Assembly (NCBI GenBank): GCA_026874595.1
Contig: CM049315.1
Coordinates: 5,394,664 to 5,458,663 of the forward strand
From: Sipunculus nudus
Lineage: Eukaryota; Annelida; Sipuncula; Golfingiida; Sipunculidae
DNA length: 64,000 nt
Direction of reading: 5' to 3'
Shown: positions 39,681 to 50,467 of the stretch, piece after piece
How positions within the stretch are numbered: position 1 is the stretch's first letter
Layout of the letters: each line of letters starts with the position of its first letter
The notes under the pieces: model-generated
Database searches by the model: none
Told to the model about the DNA's origin: nothing
The model's input: the letters and a program-made list of their open reading frames with translations, nothing else
Position numbers and translations under genes: made by a program

Positions 39681-41766
39681 ATCCTATGGCAGCCCGGCTT
39701 GCCTCTCCTGGATCCTATGGCAGCCCGGCATGCCTCTACCCGATCCTATGGCAGCCCGGCTTGCCTCTACTGGATCCTATGGCAGCCCGACTTGGCTCTA
39801 CTAGATCCTATGACAGCTTGTCTCTACTAGATACTATGGCAGCCTAGCTTGCCTCTACTAGATCCTATGGCAGCCCGGCTTGTCTCTACTGGATCCTTTG
39901 GCAGCCCGGATTCTATTAGATCCTGTGGCAGCTTGTCTCTACTGGATCCTATGGCAACCCAGCTTGTCTCTACTGGATCCTATGGCAGCCCAGCTTGTCT
40001 CTGCTGGATCCTATGGCAGCCCGGCTTGCCTCTACTAGATACTATGGCAGCTCGGCTTGCCTCTACTGGATCCTATGGCAGCCCGGCTTGCCTCTACTAG
40101 ATCCTATGGCAGCCCAGCTTATCTCTACTGGATCCTATGGCAGCCCGGCTTGCCTCTACTAGATCCTATGGCAGCCCGGCTTGTCTCTACTGGATTCTAT
40201 GGCAGCCCGGCTTGTCTCTACTGGTTCCTATGGCAGCCCAGCTTGTCTCTACTGGATCCTATGGCAGCCCAGCTTGTCTCTACTGGATCCTATGGCAGCC
40301 CGGCTTGCCTCTACTAGATCCTATGGCAGCCCGGCCTGTCTCTACTGGATCCTATATCAGCCCAGCTTGTCTCTACTGGATCCTATGGCAGCCCAGCTTG
40401 TCTCTACTGGATCCTAAGGCAGCCCGGCTTGCCTCTACTAGATACTATGGCAGCCCGGCTTGCCTCTACTGGATCCTATGGCAACCCAGCTTGTCTCTAC
40501 TGGATCCTATGGCAGCCCAGCTTGTCTCTACTGGATCCTATGGCAGCCCGGCTTGCCTCTACTAGATACTATGGCAGCCCGGCTTGCCTCTACTGGATCC
40601 TATGGTAGCCCAGCTTGTCTCTACTGGATCCTATGGCAGCCCGGCTTGCCTCTACTAGATCCTATGGCAGCCCGGCTTGTCTCTACTGGATCCTATGGCA
40701 GCCCGGCTTGCCTCTACTAGATCCTATGGTAGCCCAGCTTGTCTCTACTGGATCCTATGGCAGCCCGGCTTGCCTCTACTAGATCCTATGGCAGCCCGGC
40801 TTGCCTCTACTAGATCCTATGGCAGCCCGGCTTGGCTCTACTCGATCCTATTGCAGCCCGGCTTGCCTCTATAAGATCCTACGGCAGCCTGGTTTGTCTC
40901 TACTAGATCCTATGGCAGCCCGGCCTGCCTCTATTTGATCCTATGGCAGCCCGGCTTGCCTCTACTAGATCCTATGGCAGCCCTGCTTGCCTCTACTAGA
41001 TCCTATGGCAGCCCGGATTGCCTCTACTAGATCCTATGGCAGCCCGGCTTGGTTCTACTAGATCCTAAGGCAGCAAGGGCTGCCTCTACTAGATCCTATG
41101 GCAGCCCGGCTTGCCTCTACTAGATCCTAAGGCAGCCTGGCTTGCCTCTACTAGGTCCTATGGCAGCCCAACTTTCCTCTACTATATCCTATGGAAGCCC
41201 GGCTTGCCTCTTCTAGATCCTATGGCAGCCCGGCTTGTCTCTACCGGATCCTTTGGCAGCCCGGCTTCTATTAGATCCTATGGCAGCTTGTCTCTACTGG
41301 ATCCTATTGCAGCCCGGCATGCCTCTACCCGATCCTATGGCAACCCAGCTTGTCTCTACTGGATCCTATGGCAGCCCAGCTTGTCTCTACTGGATCCTAT
41401 GGCAGCCCGGCTTGCCTCTACTGGATAATATGGCAGCCCGGCTGGCCTCTACTAGATCCTATGGTAGCCCAGCTTGTCTCTACTGGATCCTATGGTAGCC
41501 CAGCTTGTCTCTACTGGATCCTATGGCAGCCCAGCTTGTCTCTACTGGATCCTATGGCAGCCCGGCTTGCCTCTACTGGATAATATGGCAGCCCGGCTGG
41601 CCTCTACTAGATCCTATGGTAGCCCAGCTTGTCTCTACTGGATCCTATGGCAGCCCGGCTTGCCTCTACTAGATCCTATGGCAGCCCGGCTTGTCTCTAC
41701 TGGATCCTATGGCAGCCCGGCTTGCCTCTACTGGATCCTATGGCAGACCTGCTTGCCTCTACTAGA
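39681..41766 (+). repeat. expanded 2,085-bp version of the 1,868-bp repeat
   Basis: This unit is 217 bp (seven monomers) longer than its neighbours. The extra units lie between about 40270 and 40480. Three of them correspond to the expansion near 34880; the other four, including a CTATATCAGCCCAGC unit and a CGGCCTGTC unit, are new. After this the spacing is constant at 2,085 bp to the end of the unit. Confidence 0.85.
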
Positions 41767-44203
41767 TCCTATGGCAGCCCGGCTTGCCTCTACTGGATCC
41801 TATGGCAGACCTGCTTGCCTCTACTAGATCCTATGGCAGCCCTGCTTGCCTCTACTAGATCCTATGGCAGCCCGGCTTGGCTCTACTCGATCCTATTGCA
41901 GCCCGGCTTGCCTCTATAAGATCCTACGGCAGCCTGGTTTGTCTCTACTAGATCCTATGGCAGCCCGGCCTGCCTCTATTTGATCCTATGGCAGCCCGGC
42001 TTGCCTCTACTAGATCCTATGGCAGCCCTGCTTGCCTCTACTAGATCCTATGGCAGCCCGGATTGCCTCTACTAGATCCTGTGGCAGCCCGGCTTGGTTC
42101 TACTAGATCCTAAGGCAGCAAGGGCTGCCTCTACTAGATCCTATGGCAGCCCGGCTTGCCTCTACTAGATCCTAAGGCAGCCTGGCTTGCCACTACTAGG
42201 TCCTATGGCAGCCCGGCTTGCCTCTACTAGATACTATGGCAGCCCGGCTTGCCTCTACTAGATCCTATGGCAGCCCGGCTTGTCTCTACTGGATCCTTTG
42301 GCAGCCCGGATTCTATTAGATCCTGTGGCAGCTTGTCTCTACTGGATCCTATGGCAACCCAGCTTGTCTCTACTGGATCCTATGGCAGCCCAGCTTGTCT
42401 CTGCTGGATCCTATGGCAGCCCGGCTTGCCTCTACTAGATACTATGGCAGCTCGGCTTGCCTCTACTGGATCCTATGGCAGCCCGGCTTGCCACTACTAG
42501 ATCCTATGGCAGCCCAGCTTATCTCTACTGGATCCTATGGCAGCCCGGCTTGCCTCTACTAGATCCTATGGCAACCCAGCTTGTCTCTACTAGATCCTAT
42601 GGCAGCCCAGCTTGTCTCTACTGGATCCTATTGCAGCCCGGCTTGCCTCTACTAGATACTATGGCAGCCCGGCATGCCTCTACTGGATCCTATGGCAACC
42701 CAGCTTGTCTCTACTGGATCCTATGGCAGCCCAGCTTGTCTCTACTGGATCCTATGGTAGCCCGGCTTCCCTCTACTAGATACTATGGCAGCCCGGCTTG
42801 CCTCTACTGTATCCTATGGCAACCCAGCTTGTCTCTAATGGATCCTATGGCAGCCCGGCTTGCCTCTACTAGATCCTATGGCAGCCCGGCTTGCCTCTAC
42901 TAGATCCTATGGCAGCCCGGCTTGCCTCTACTAGATCCTATGGCAGCCCGGCTTGCCTCTACTAGATCCTATGGCAGCCCGGCTTGGCTCTACTCGATCC
43001 TATTGCAGCCCGGCTTGCCTCTATAAGATCCTACCGCAGCCTGGTTTGTCTCTACTAGATCCTATGGCAGCCCGGCCTGCCTCTATTTGATCCTATGGCA
43101 GCCCGGCTTGCCTCTACTAGATCCTATGGCAGCCCTGCTTGCCTCTACTAGATCCTATGGCAGCCCGGATTGCCTCTACTAGATCCTATGGCAGCCCGGC
43201 TTGGTTCTACTAGATCCTAAGGCAGCAAGGGCTGCCTCTACTAGATCCTATGGCAGCCCGGCTTGCCTCTACTAGATCCTAAGGCAGCCTGGCTTGCCTC
43301 TACTAGGTCCTATGGCAGCCCAACTTTCCTCTACTATATCCTATGGAAGCCCGGCTTGCCTCTTCTAGATCCTATGGCAGCCCGGCTTGTCTCTACTGGA
43401 TCCGTTGGCAGCCCGGCTTCTATTAGATCCTATGGCAGCTTGTCTCTACTGGATCCTATTGCAGCCCGGCATGCCTCTACCCGATCCTATGGCAACCCAG
43501 CTTGTCTCTACTGGATCCTATGGCAGCCCAGCTTGTCTCTACTGGATCATATGGCAGCCCGGCTTGCCTCTACTGGATAATATGGCAGCCCGGCTGGCCT
43601 CTACTAGATCCTATGGTAGCCCAGCTTGTCTCTACTGGATCCTATGGCAGCCCGGCTTGCCTCTACTAGATCCTATGGCAGCCCGGCTTGTCTCTACTGG
43701 ATCCTATGGCAGCCGGGCTTGCCTCTACTGGATCCTATGGCAGACCTGCTTGCCTCTACTAGATCCTATGGCAGCCCGGCTTGCCTCTACTGGATCCTAT
43801 GGCAGACCTGCTTGCCTCTACTAGATCCTATGGCAGCCCTGCTTGCCTCTACTAGATCCTATGGCAGCCCGGCTTGGCTCTACTCGATCCTATTGCAGCC
43901 CGGCTTGCCTCCATAAGATCCTACGGCAGCCTGGTTTGTCTCTACTAGATCCTATGGCAGCCCGGCCTGCCTCTATTTGATCCTATGGCAGCCCGGCTTG
44001 CCTCTACTAGATCCTATGACAGCCCTGCTTGCCTCTACTAGATCCTATGGCAGCCCGGATTGCCTCTACTAGATCCTGTGGCAGCCCGGCTTGGTTCTAC
44101 TAGATCCTAAGGCAGCAAGGGCTGCCTCTACTAGATCCTATGGCAGCCCGGCTTGCCTCTACTAGATCCTAAGGCAGCCTGGCTTGCCACTACTAGGTCC
44201 TAT
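41767..44203 (+). repeat. mosaic of shortened 1,868-bp-type units
   Basis: CTCTATAAG landmarks at 41913, 43020 and 43911 (the last as CCATAAG) show that this stretch is built from shortened and rearranged pieces of the 1,868-bp repeat. It has private changes such as CTACCGCAG (43031), TCCGTTGGC (43401) and CTACAAGATAC (44221). No gene or unrelated sequence was seen. Confidence 0.75.
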
Positions 44204-44761
44204 GGCAGCCCGGCTTGCCTCTACAAGATACTATGGCAGCCCGGCTTGCCTCTACTAGATCCTATGGCAGCCCGGCTTGCGTCCATTAGATCCTATGGCA
44301 GCCCGGCTTGCCTCTTCTAGATCCTATGGCAGCCCGGCTTGCCTCTACTGGATCCTAAGGCAGCCCGGCTTGCCTCTAGTGGATCCTATGGCAGCCCGGC
44401 TTGCCTCTACTGGATCCTGTGGCAGCCGGGCTTGGTTCTACTAGATCCTAAGGCAGCAAGGGCTGCCTCTACTAGATCCTATGGCAGCCCGGCTTGCCTC
44501 TACTAGATACTATGGCAGCCCGGCTTGCCTCTACTAGATCCTATGGCAGCCCGGCTTGCGTCCATTAGATCCTATGGCAGCCCGGCTTGCCTCTTCTAGA
44601 TCCTATGGCAGCCCGGCTTGCCTCTACTGGATCCTAAGGCAGCCCGGCTTGCCTCTAGTGGATCCTATGGCAGCCCGGCTTGCCTCTACTGGATCCTGTG
44701 GCAGCCCGGCTTGGTTCTACTAGATCCTAAGGCAGCAAGGGCTGCCTCTACTAGATCCTAT
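44204..44761 (+). repeat. nine-monomer tandem duplication (2 x 279 bp)
   Basis: Sequence 44204-44482 is repeated at 44483-44761, including the rare TTGCGTCCATTAG unit (44279 and 44558) and the CAGCAAGGG unit (44452 and 44731). Differences are few, for example CAGCCGGGCTTGG in the first copy. Just beyond, near 44795, a GCAGCTGGC unit has lost one base. Confidence 0.85.
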
Positions 44762-45929
44762 GGCAGCCCGGCTTGCCTCTACTAGATCCTAAGGCAGCTG
44801 GCTTGCCACTACTAGGTCCTATGGCAGCCCGGCTTGCCTCTACTAGATACTATGGCAGCCCGGCTTGCCTCTACTAGATCCTATGGCAGCCCGGCCTGCC
44901 TCTACTAGATACTATGGCAGCCCGGCTTGCCACTACCAGATCTTATGGCACCCGGCCTGCCTCTACTAGGTCCTATGGCAGCCCGGCTTCTATTAGATCC
45001 TATGGCAGCTTGTCTCTACTGGATCCTATGGCAGCCCAGCTTTTCTCTACTGGATCTATGGCAGCCCAGCTTGTCTCTACTGGATCCTATGACAGCCCGG
45101 CTTGCCTCTACTGGATCCTATGGCAGCCCGGCTGGCCTCTACTAGATCCTATGGTAGCCCAGCTTGTCTCTACTGGATCCTATGGCAGCCCGGCTTGCCT
45201 CTACTAGATCCTATGGCAGCCCGGCTTGTCTCTACTGGATCCTATGGCAGCCCGGCTTGCCTCTACTGGATCCTATGGCAGACCTGCTTGCCTCTACTAG
45301 ATCCTATGGCAGCCCGGCTTGCCTCTACTGGATCCTATGGCAGACCTGCTTGCCTCTACTAGATCCTATGGTAGCCCTGCTTGCCTCTACTAGATCCTAT
45401 GGCAGCCCGGCTTGGCTCTACTCGATCCTATTGCAGCCCGGCTTGCCTCTATAAGATCCTACGGCAGCCTGGTTTGTCTCTACTAGATCCTATGGCAGCC
45501 CGGCCTGCCTCTATTTGATCCTATGGCAGCCCGGCTTGTCTCTACTGGGTCCTTTGGCAGCCCGGATTCTATTAGACCCTGTGGCAGCTTGTCTCTACTT
45601 GATCCTATGGCAACCCAGCTTGTCTCTACTGGATCCTATGGCAGCCCAGCTTGTCTCTACTGGATCATATGGCAGCCCTGCTTGCCTCTACTAGATCCTA
45701 TGGCAGCCCAGCTTGTCTCTACTGGATCCTATGGTAGCCCGGCTTCCCTCTACTAGATACTATGGCAGCCCGGCTTGCCTCTACTGTATCCTATGGCAAC
45801 CCAGCTTGTCTCTACTGGATCCTATGGCAGCCCAGCTTGTCTCTACTGGATCCTAAGGCAGCCCGGCTTGCCTCTACTAGATACTATGGCAGCCCGGCTT
45901 GCCTCTACTGGATCCTATGGCAGCCAAGC
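44762..45929 (+). repeat. mosaic satellite segment
   Basis: This stretch joins a partial truncated-unit cassette (near 44990) to part of the 1,868-bp repeat (CTCTATAAG at 45448), then to the CTACTGTATCC / GGCAACCC patch that is also found at 7930-8146. Private changes include CTACTGGGTCC and TTAGACCCTG near 45545-45580. No gene was seen. Confidence 0.7.
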
Positions 45930-46699
45930 TTGTCTCTACTGGATCCTATGGCAGCCCGTCTTGCCTCTACTAGATACTATGGCAGCCCGGCTTGCCTCTA
46001 CTGGATAATATGGCAGCCCGGCTTGCCTCTACTAGATCCTATGGTAGCCCAGCTTGTCTCTACTGGATCCTGTGGCAGCCCGGCTTGCCTCTACTGGATA
46101 ATATGGCAGCCCGGCTTGCCTCTACTAGATCCTATGGTAGCCCAGCTTGTCTCTACTGGATCCTATGGCAGCCCGGCTTGCCTCTACTAGATCCTATGGC
46201 AGCCCGGCTTGTCTCTACTGGATCCTATGGCAGCCCGGCTTGGCTCTACTCGATCCTATTGCAGCCCGGCTTGCCTCTATAAGATCCTACGGAAGCCTGG
46301 TTTGTCTCTACTAGATCCTATGGCAGCCCGGCCTGCCTCTATTTGATCCTATGGCAGCCCGGCTTGCCTCTACTAGATCCTATGGCAGCCCTGCTTGCCT
46401 CTACTAGATCCTATGGCAGCCCGGATTGCCTCTACTAGATCCTGTGGCAGCCCGGCTTGGTTCTACTAGATCCTAAGGCAGCAAGGGCTGCCTCTACTAG
46501 ATCCTATGGCAGCCCGGCTTGCCTCTACTAGATCCTAAGGCAGCCTGGCTTGCCACTACTATGTCCTATGGCAGCCCGCCTTGCCTCTACTAGATACTAT
46601 GGCAGCCCGGCTTGCCTCTACTAGATCCTATGGCAGCCCGGCTTGCCTCCATTAGATCCTATGGCAGCCCGGCTTGCCTCTTCTAGATCCTATGGCAGC
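45930..46699 (+). repeat. 770-bp segment shared with 57840-58609
   Basis: The match runs at a constant offset of 11,910 bp and covers the CCCGTCTTGCC unit, two GGATAAT trimers, CTCTATAAG (46276), CGGAAGCCTGG, CAGCAAGGG and TCCATTAG units. Differences are scattered: GGATCCTGTGG against GGATCCTATGG near 46073, and TATGTCAG only in the later copy near 58262. Confidence 0.82.
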
Positions 46700-49600
46700 C
46701 CGACTTGTCTCTACTAGATCCTATGGCAGCCCGGCCTGCCTCTACTAGATACTATGGCAGCCCGGCTTGCCACTACCAGATCTTATGGCACCCGGCCTGC
46801 CTCTACTAGGTCCTATGGCAGCCCAACTTTCCTCTACTATATCCTATGTAAGCCCGGCTTGCCTCTTCCAGATCATATGGCAGCCCTGCTTGCCTCTACT
46901 AGATCCTATAGCAGACCTGCTTGCCTCTACTAGATCCTATGGCAGCCCGGCTTGCCTCTACTAGATCCTATGGCAGCCCGGCTTGCCTCTACTAGATCCT
47001 ATGGCAGCCCTGCTTGCCTCTACTAGATCCTTTGGCACCCCGGCTTGCCTCTACTAGATCCTATGGCAGCCCGGCTTGCCTCTACTAGATCCTATGGCAG
47101 CCCTGCTTGCCTCAACGAGATCCTATGGCAGCCCGGCATGCCTCTACTAGATCCTATGGCAGCTTGTCTCTACTAGATACTATGGCAGCCTAGCTTGCCT
47201 CTACTAGATCCTATGGCAGCCCGGCTTGTCTCTACTGGATCCTTTGGCAGCCCGGCTTCTATTAGATCCTATGGCAGCTTGTCTCTACTGGATCCTATGG
47301 CAGCCCAGCTTTTCTCTACTGGATCTATGGCAGCCCAGCTTGTCTCTACTGGATCCTATGACAGCCCGGCTTGCCTCTACTGGATCCTATGGCAGCCCGG
47401 CTTGCCTCTACTGGATCCTATGGCAGCCCGGCTTGCCTCTCCTGGATCCTATGGCAGCCCGGCATGCCTCTACCCGATCCTATGGCAGCCCGGCTTGCCT
47501 CTACTGGATCCTATGGCAGCCCGGCTTGGCTCTACTAGATCCTATGACAGCCCGGCTTGGCTCTACTAGATCCTATGGCAGCTTGCCTCTACTGTATCCT
47601 ATGGCAACCCAGCTTGTCTCTACTGGATCCTATGGCAGCCCAGCTTGTCTCTACTGGATCCTAAGGCAGCCCGGCTTGCCTCTACTAGATACTATGGCAG
47701 CCCGGCTTGCCTCTACTGGATCCTTTGGCAACCCAGTTTGTCTCTACTGGATCCTATGGCAGCCCAGCTTGTCTCTACTGGATCCTATGGCAGCCCGGCT
47801 TGCCTCTACTGGATAATATGGCAGCCCGGCTTGCCTCTACTAGATCCTATGGTAGCCCAGCTTGTCTCTACTGGATCCTATGGCAGCCCGGCTTGCCTCT
47901 ACTAGATCCTATGGCAGCCCGGCTTGTCTCTACTGGATCCTATGGCAGCCCGGCTTGCCTCTACTGGATCCTATGGCAGACCTGCTTGCCTCTACTAGAT
48001 CCTATGGCAGCCCGGCTTGCCTCTACTGGATCCTATGGCAGACCTGCTTGCCTCTACTAGATCCTATGGCAGCCCTGCTTGCCTCTACTAGATCCTATGG
48101 CAGCCCGGCTTGGCTCTACTCGATCCTATTGCAGCCCGGCTTGCCTCTATAAGATCCTACGGCAGCCTGGTTTGTCTCTACTAGATCCTATGGCAGCCCG
48201 GCCTGCCTCTATTTGATCCTATGGCAGCCCGGCTTGCCTCTACTAGATCCTATGGCAGCCCGGATTGCCTCTACTAGATCCTGTGGCAGCCCGGCTTGGT
48301 TCTACTAGATCCTAAGGCAGCAAGGGCTGCCTCTACTAGATCCTATGGCAGCCCGGCTTGCCTCTACTAGATCCTAAGGCAGCCTGGCTTGCCACTACTA
48401 GGTCCTATGGCAGCCCGGCTTGCCTCTACTAGATACTATGGCAGCCCGGCTTGCCTCTACTAGATCCTATGGCAGCCCGGCTTGCGTCCATTAGATCCTA
48501 TGGCAGCCCGGCTTGCCTCTTCTAGATCCTATGGCAGCCCGACTTGTCTCTACTAGATCCTATGGCAGCCCGGCCTGCCTCTACTAGATACTATGGCAGC
48601 CCGGCTTGCCACTACCAGATCTTATGGCACCCGGCCTGCCTCTACTGGATCCTATTGCAGCCCGGCTTGCCTCTACTGGATCCTATGGCAGCCCGGCTTA
48701 CCTCTACCCGATCCTATGGCAGCCCGGCTTGCCTCTACTGGATCCTATGGCAGCCCGGCTTGGCTCTACTAGATCCTATGACAGCTTGTCTCTACTAGAT
48801 ACTATGGCAGCCTAGCTTGCCTCTACTAGATCCTATTGCAGCCCTGCTTGCCTCTACTAGATCCTATGGCAGCCCTGCTTGCCTCTACTAGTTCCTATGG
48901 CAGCCCGGCTTGCCTCAACGAGATCCTATGGCAGCCCGGCTTGCCTCTACTAGATCCTATGGCAGCCCGGCTTGTCTCTACTAGATCCTATGGCAACCCG
49001 GCTTCCCTCTACTAGATCGTATGGCAGCCCCGCTTGCCTCTACTAGATCCTATGGCAGCCCTGCTTGCCTCTACTATATCCTATGGCAGCCCGGCTTGCC
49101 TCTACTAGAACCTATGGCAGCCCGGCTTGCCTCTACTGGATCCTAAGGCAGCCCGGCTAGCCTCTAGTGGATCCTATGGCAGCCCGGCTTCCCTCAAATG
49201 GATCCTATGGCAGCCCGGCTTGGCTCTACTAGATCCTATGGCAGCTTGTCTCTACTAGATACTATGGCAGCCTAGCTTGCCTCTACTAGATCCTATGGCA
49301 GCCCGGCTTGCCTCTACTGGATCCTATGGCAGCCCGGCTTGGCTCTACTAGATCCTATGGCAGCTTGTCTCTACTAGATACTATGGCAGCCTAGCTTGCC
49401 TCTACTAGATCCTATGGCAGCCCGGCTTGGCTCTACTAGATCCTATGGCAGCTTGTCTCTACTAGATACTATGGCAGCCTAGCTTGCCTCTACTAGATCC
49501 TATGGCAGCCCGGCTTGCCTCTACTGGATCCTATGGCAGCCCGGCTTGGCTCTACTAGATCCTATGGCAGCTTGTCTCTACTAGATACTATGGCAGCCTA

Positions 49601-49888
49601 GCTTGCCTCTACTAGATCCTATGGCAGCCCGGCTTGTCTCTACTGGATCCTTTGGCAGCCCGGCTTCTATTAGATCCTATGGCAGCTTGTCTCTACTGGA
49701 TCCTATGGCAGCCAGCTTTTCTCTACTGGATCTATGGCAGCCTAGCTTGCCTCTACTAGATCCTATGGCAGCCCGGCTTGTCTCTACTGGATCCTTTGGC
49801 AGCCCGGATTCTATTAGATCCTGTGGCAGCTTGTCTCTACTTGATCCTATGGCAACCCAGCTTGTCTCTACTGGATCCTATGGCAGCC
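46700..49888 (+). repeat. mosaic satellite segment
   Basis: This stretch combines pieces of the 1,868-bp repeat (CTCTATAAG at 48146), the TTATGGCACCC unit, truncated-unit cassettes (47243, 49648) and several 57-bp dimers near 49240-49600. It contains the longest open frame of the window, 196 codons at 47226-47816, which is the periodic 31-residue peptide and not a gene. CTCAACGAG units near 47110 and 48910 are mostly private to this half. Confidence 0.75.
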
Positions 49889-50467
49889 CAGCTTGTCTCT
49901 ACTGGATCCTATGGCAGCCTAGCTTGCCTCTACTAGATACTATGGCAGCCTGGCTTGCCTCTACTGGATCCTATGGCAACCCAGCTTGTCTCTACTGGAC
50001 CTATGGCAGCCCAGCTTGTCTCTACTGGATCCTATGGCAGCCCGGCTTGCCTCTACTAGATACTATGGCAGCCCGGCTTGCCTCTACTGGATCCTATGGC
50101 AACCCAGCTTGTCTCTACTAGATCCTATGGCAGCCATGCTTGCCTCTACTAGATCCTAAGGCAGCCTTGCTTGCCTCTACTAGATCCTGTGGCAGCCCGG
50201 CTTGCTTCCACTGGATCCTATGGCAGCCCGGCTTGCCTCAACTAGATCCAATGGCAGACCGACTTGTCTCTACTAGATCCTATGGCAGCCCGGCCTGCCT
50301 ATACTAGATACTATGGCAGCCCGGCTTGCCTCTACTAGATCTTATGGCACCCAGCTTTCCTCTACTATATCCTATAGCAGCCCGGCCTGCCTCTACTGGA
50401 TCCTATGACAGCCTGGCCTGCTTCTCCTGGATCCTATGGCAGCCCGGCTTGCCTCTACTAGATCCTA
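49889..50467 (+). repeat. block B patch transplanted into the right half
   Basis: This is the third copy of the 9151-9729 segment, 40,738 bp downstream of the first. It includes the diagnostic GGACC deletion at 49997. The left flank is the GATTCTATTAG / GGCAACCC context and the right flank is CTAAGGCAGCCTGG, both different from those in block B. Confidence 0.85.

Noticed and set aside
47226-47816. The longest open frame (196 codons) and similar frames of 142-179 codons as protein-coding genes
   Set aside because: They are the same 31-residue peptide cycle seen in every frame of the repeat, overlap each other in different frames, begin at the ATG of CTATGG and end at the monomer TAG. No gene-like composition, start context or unique domain is present.
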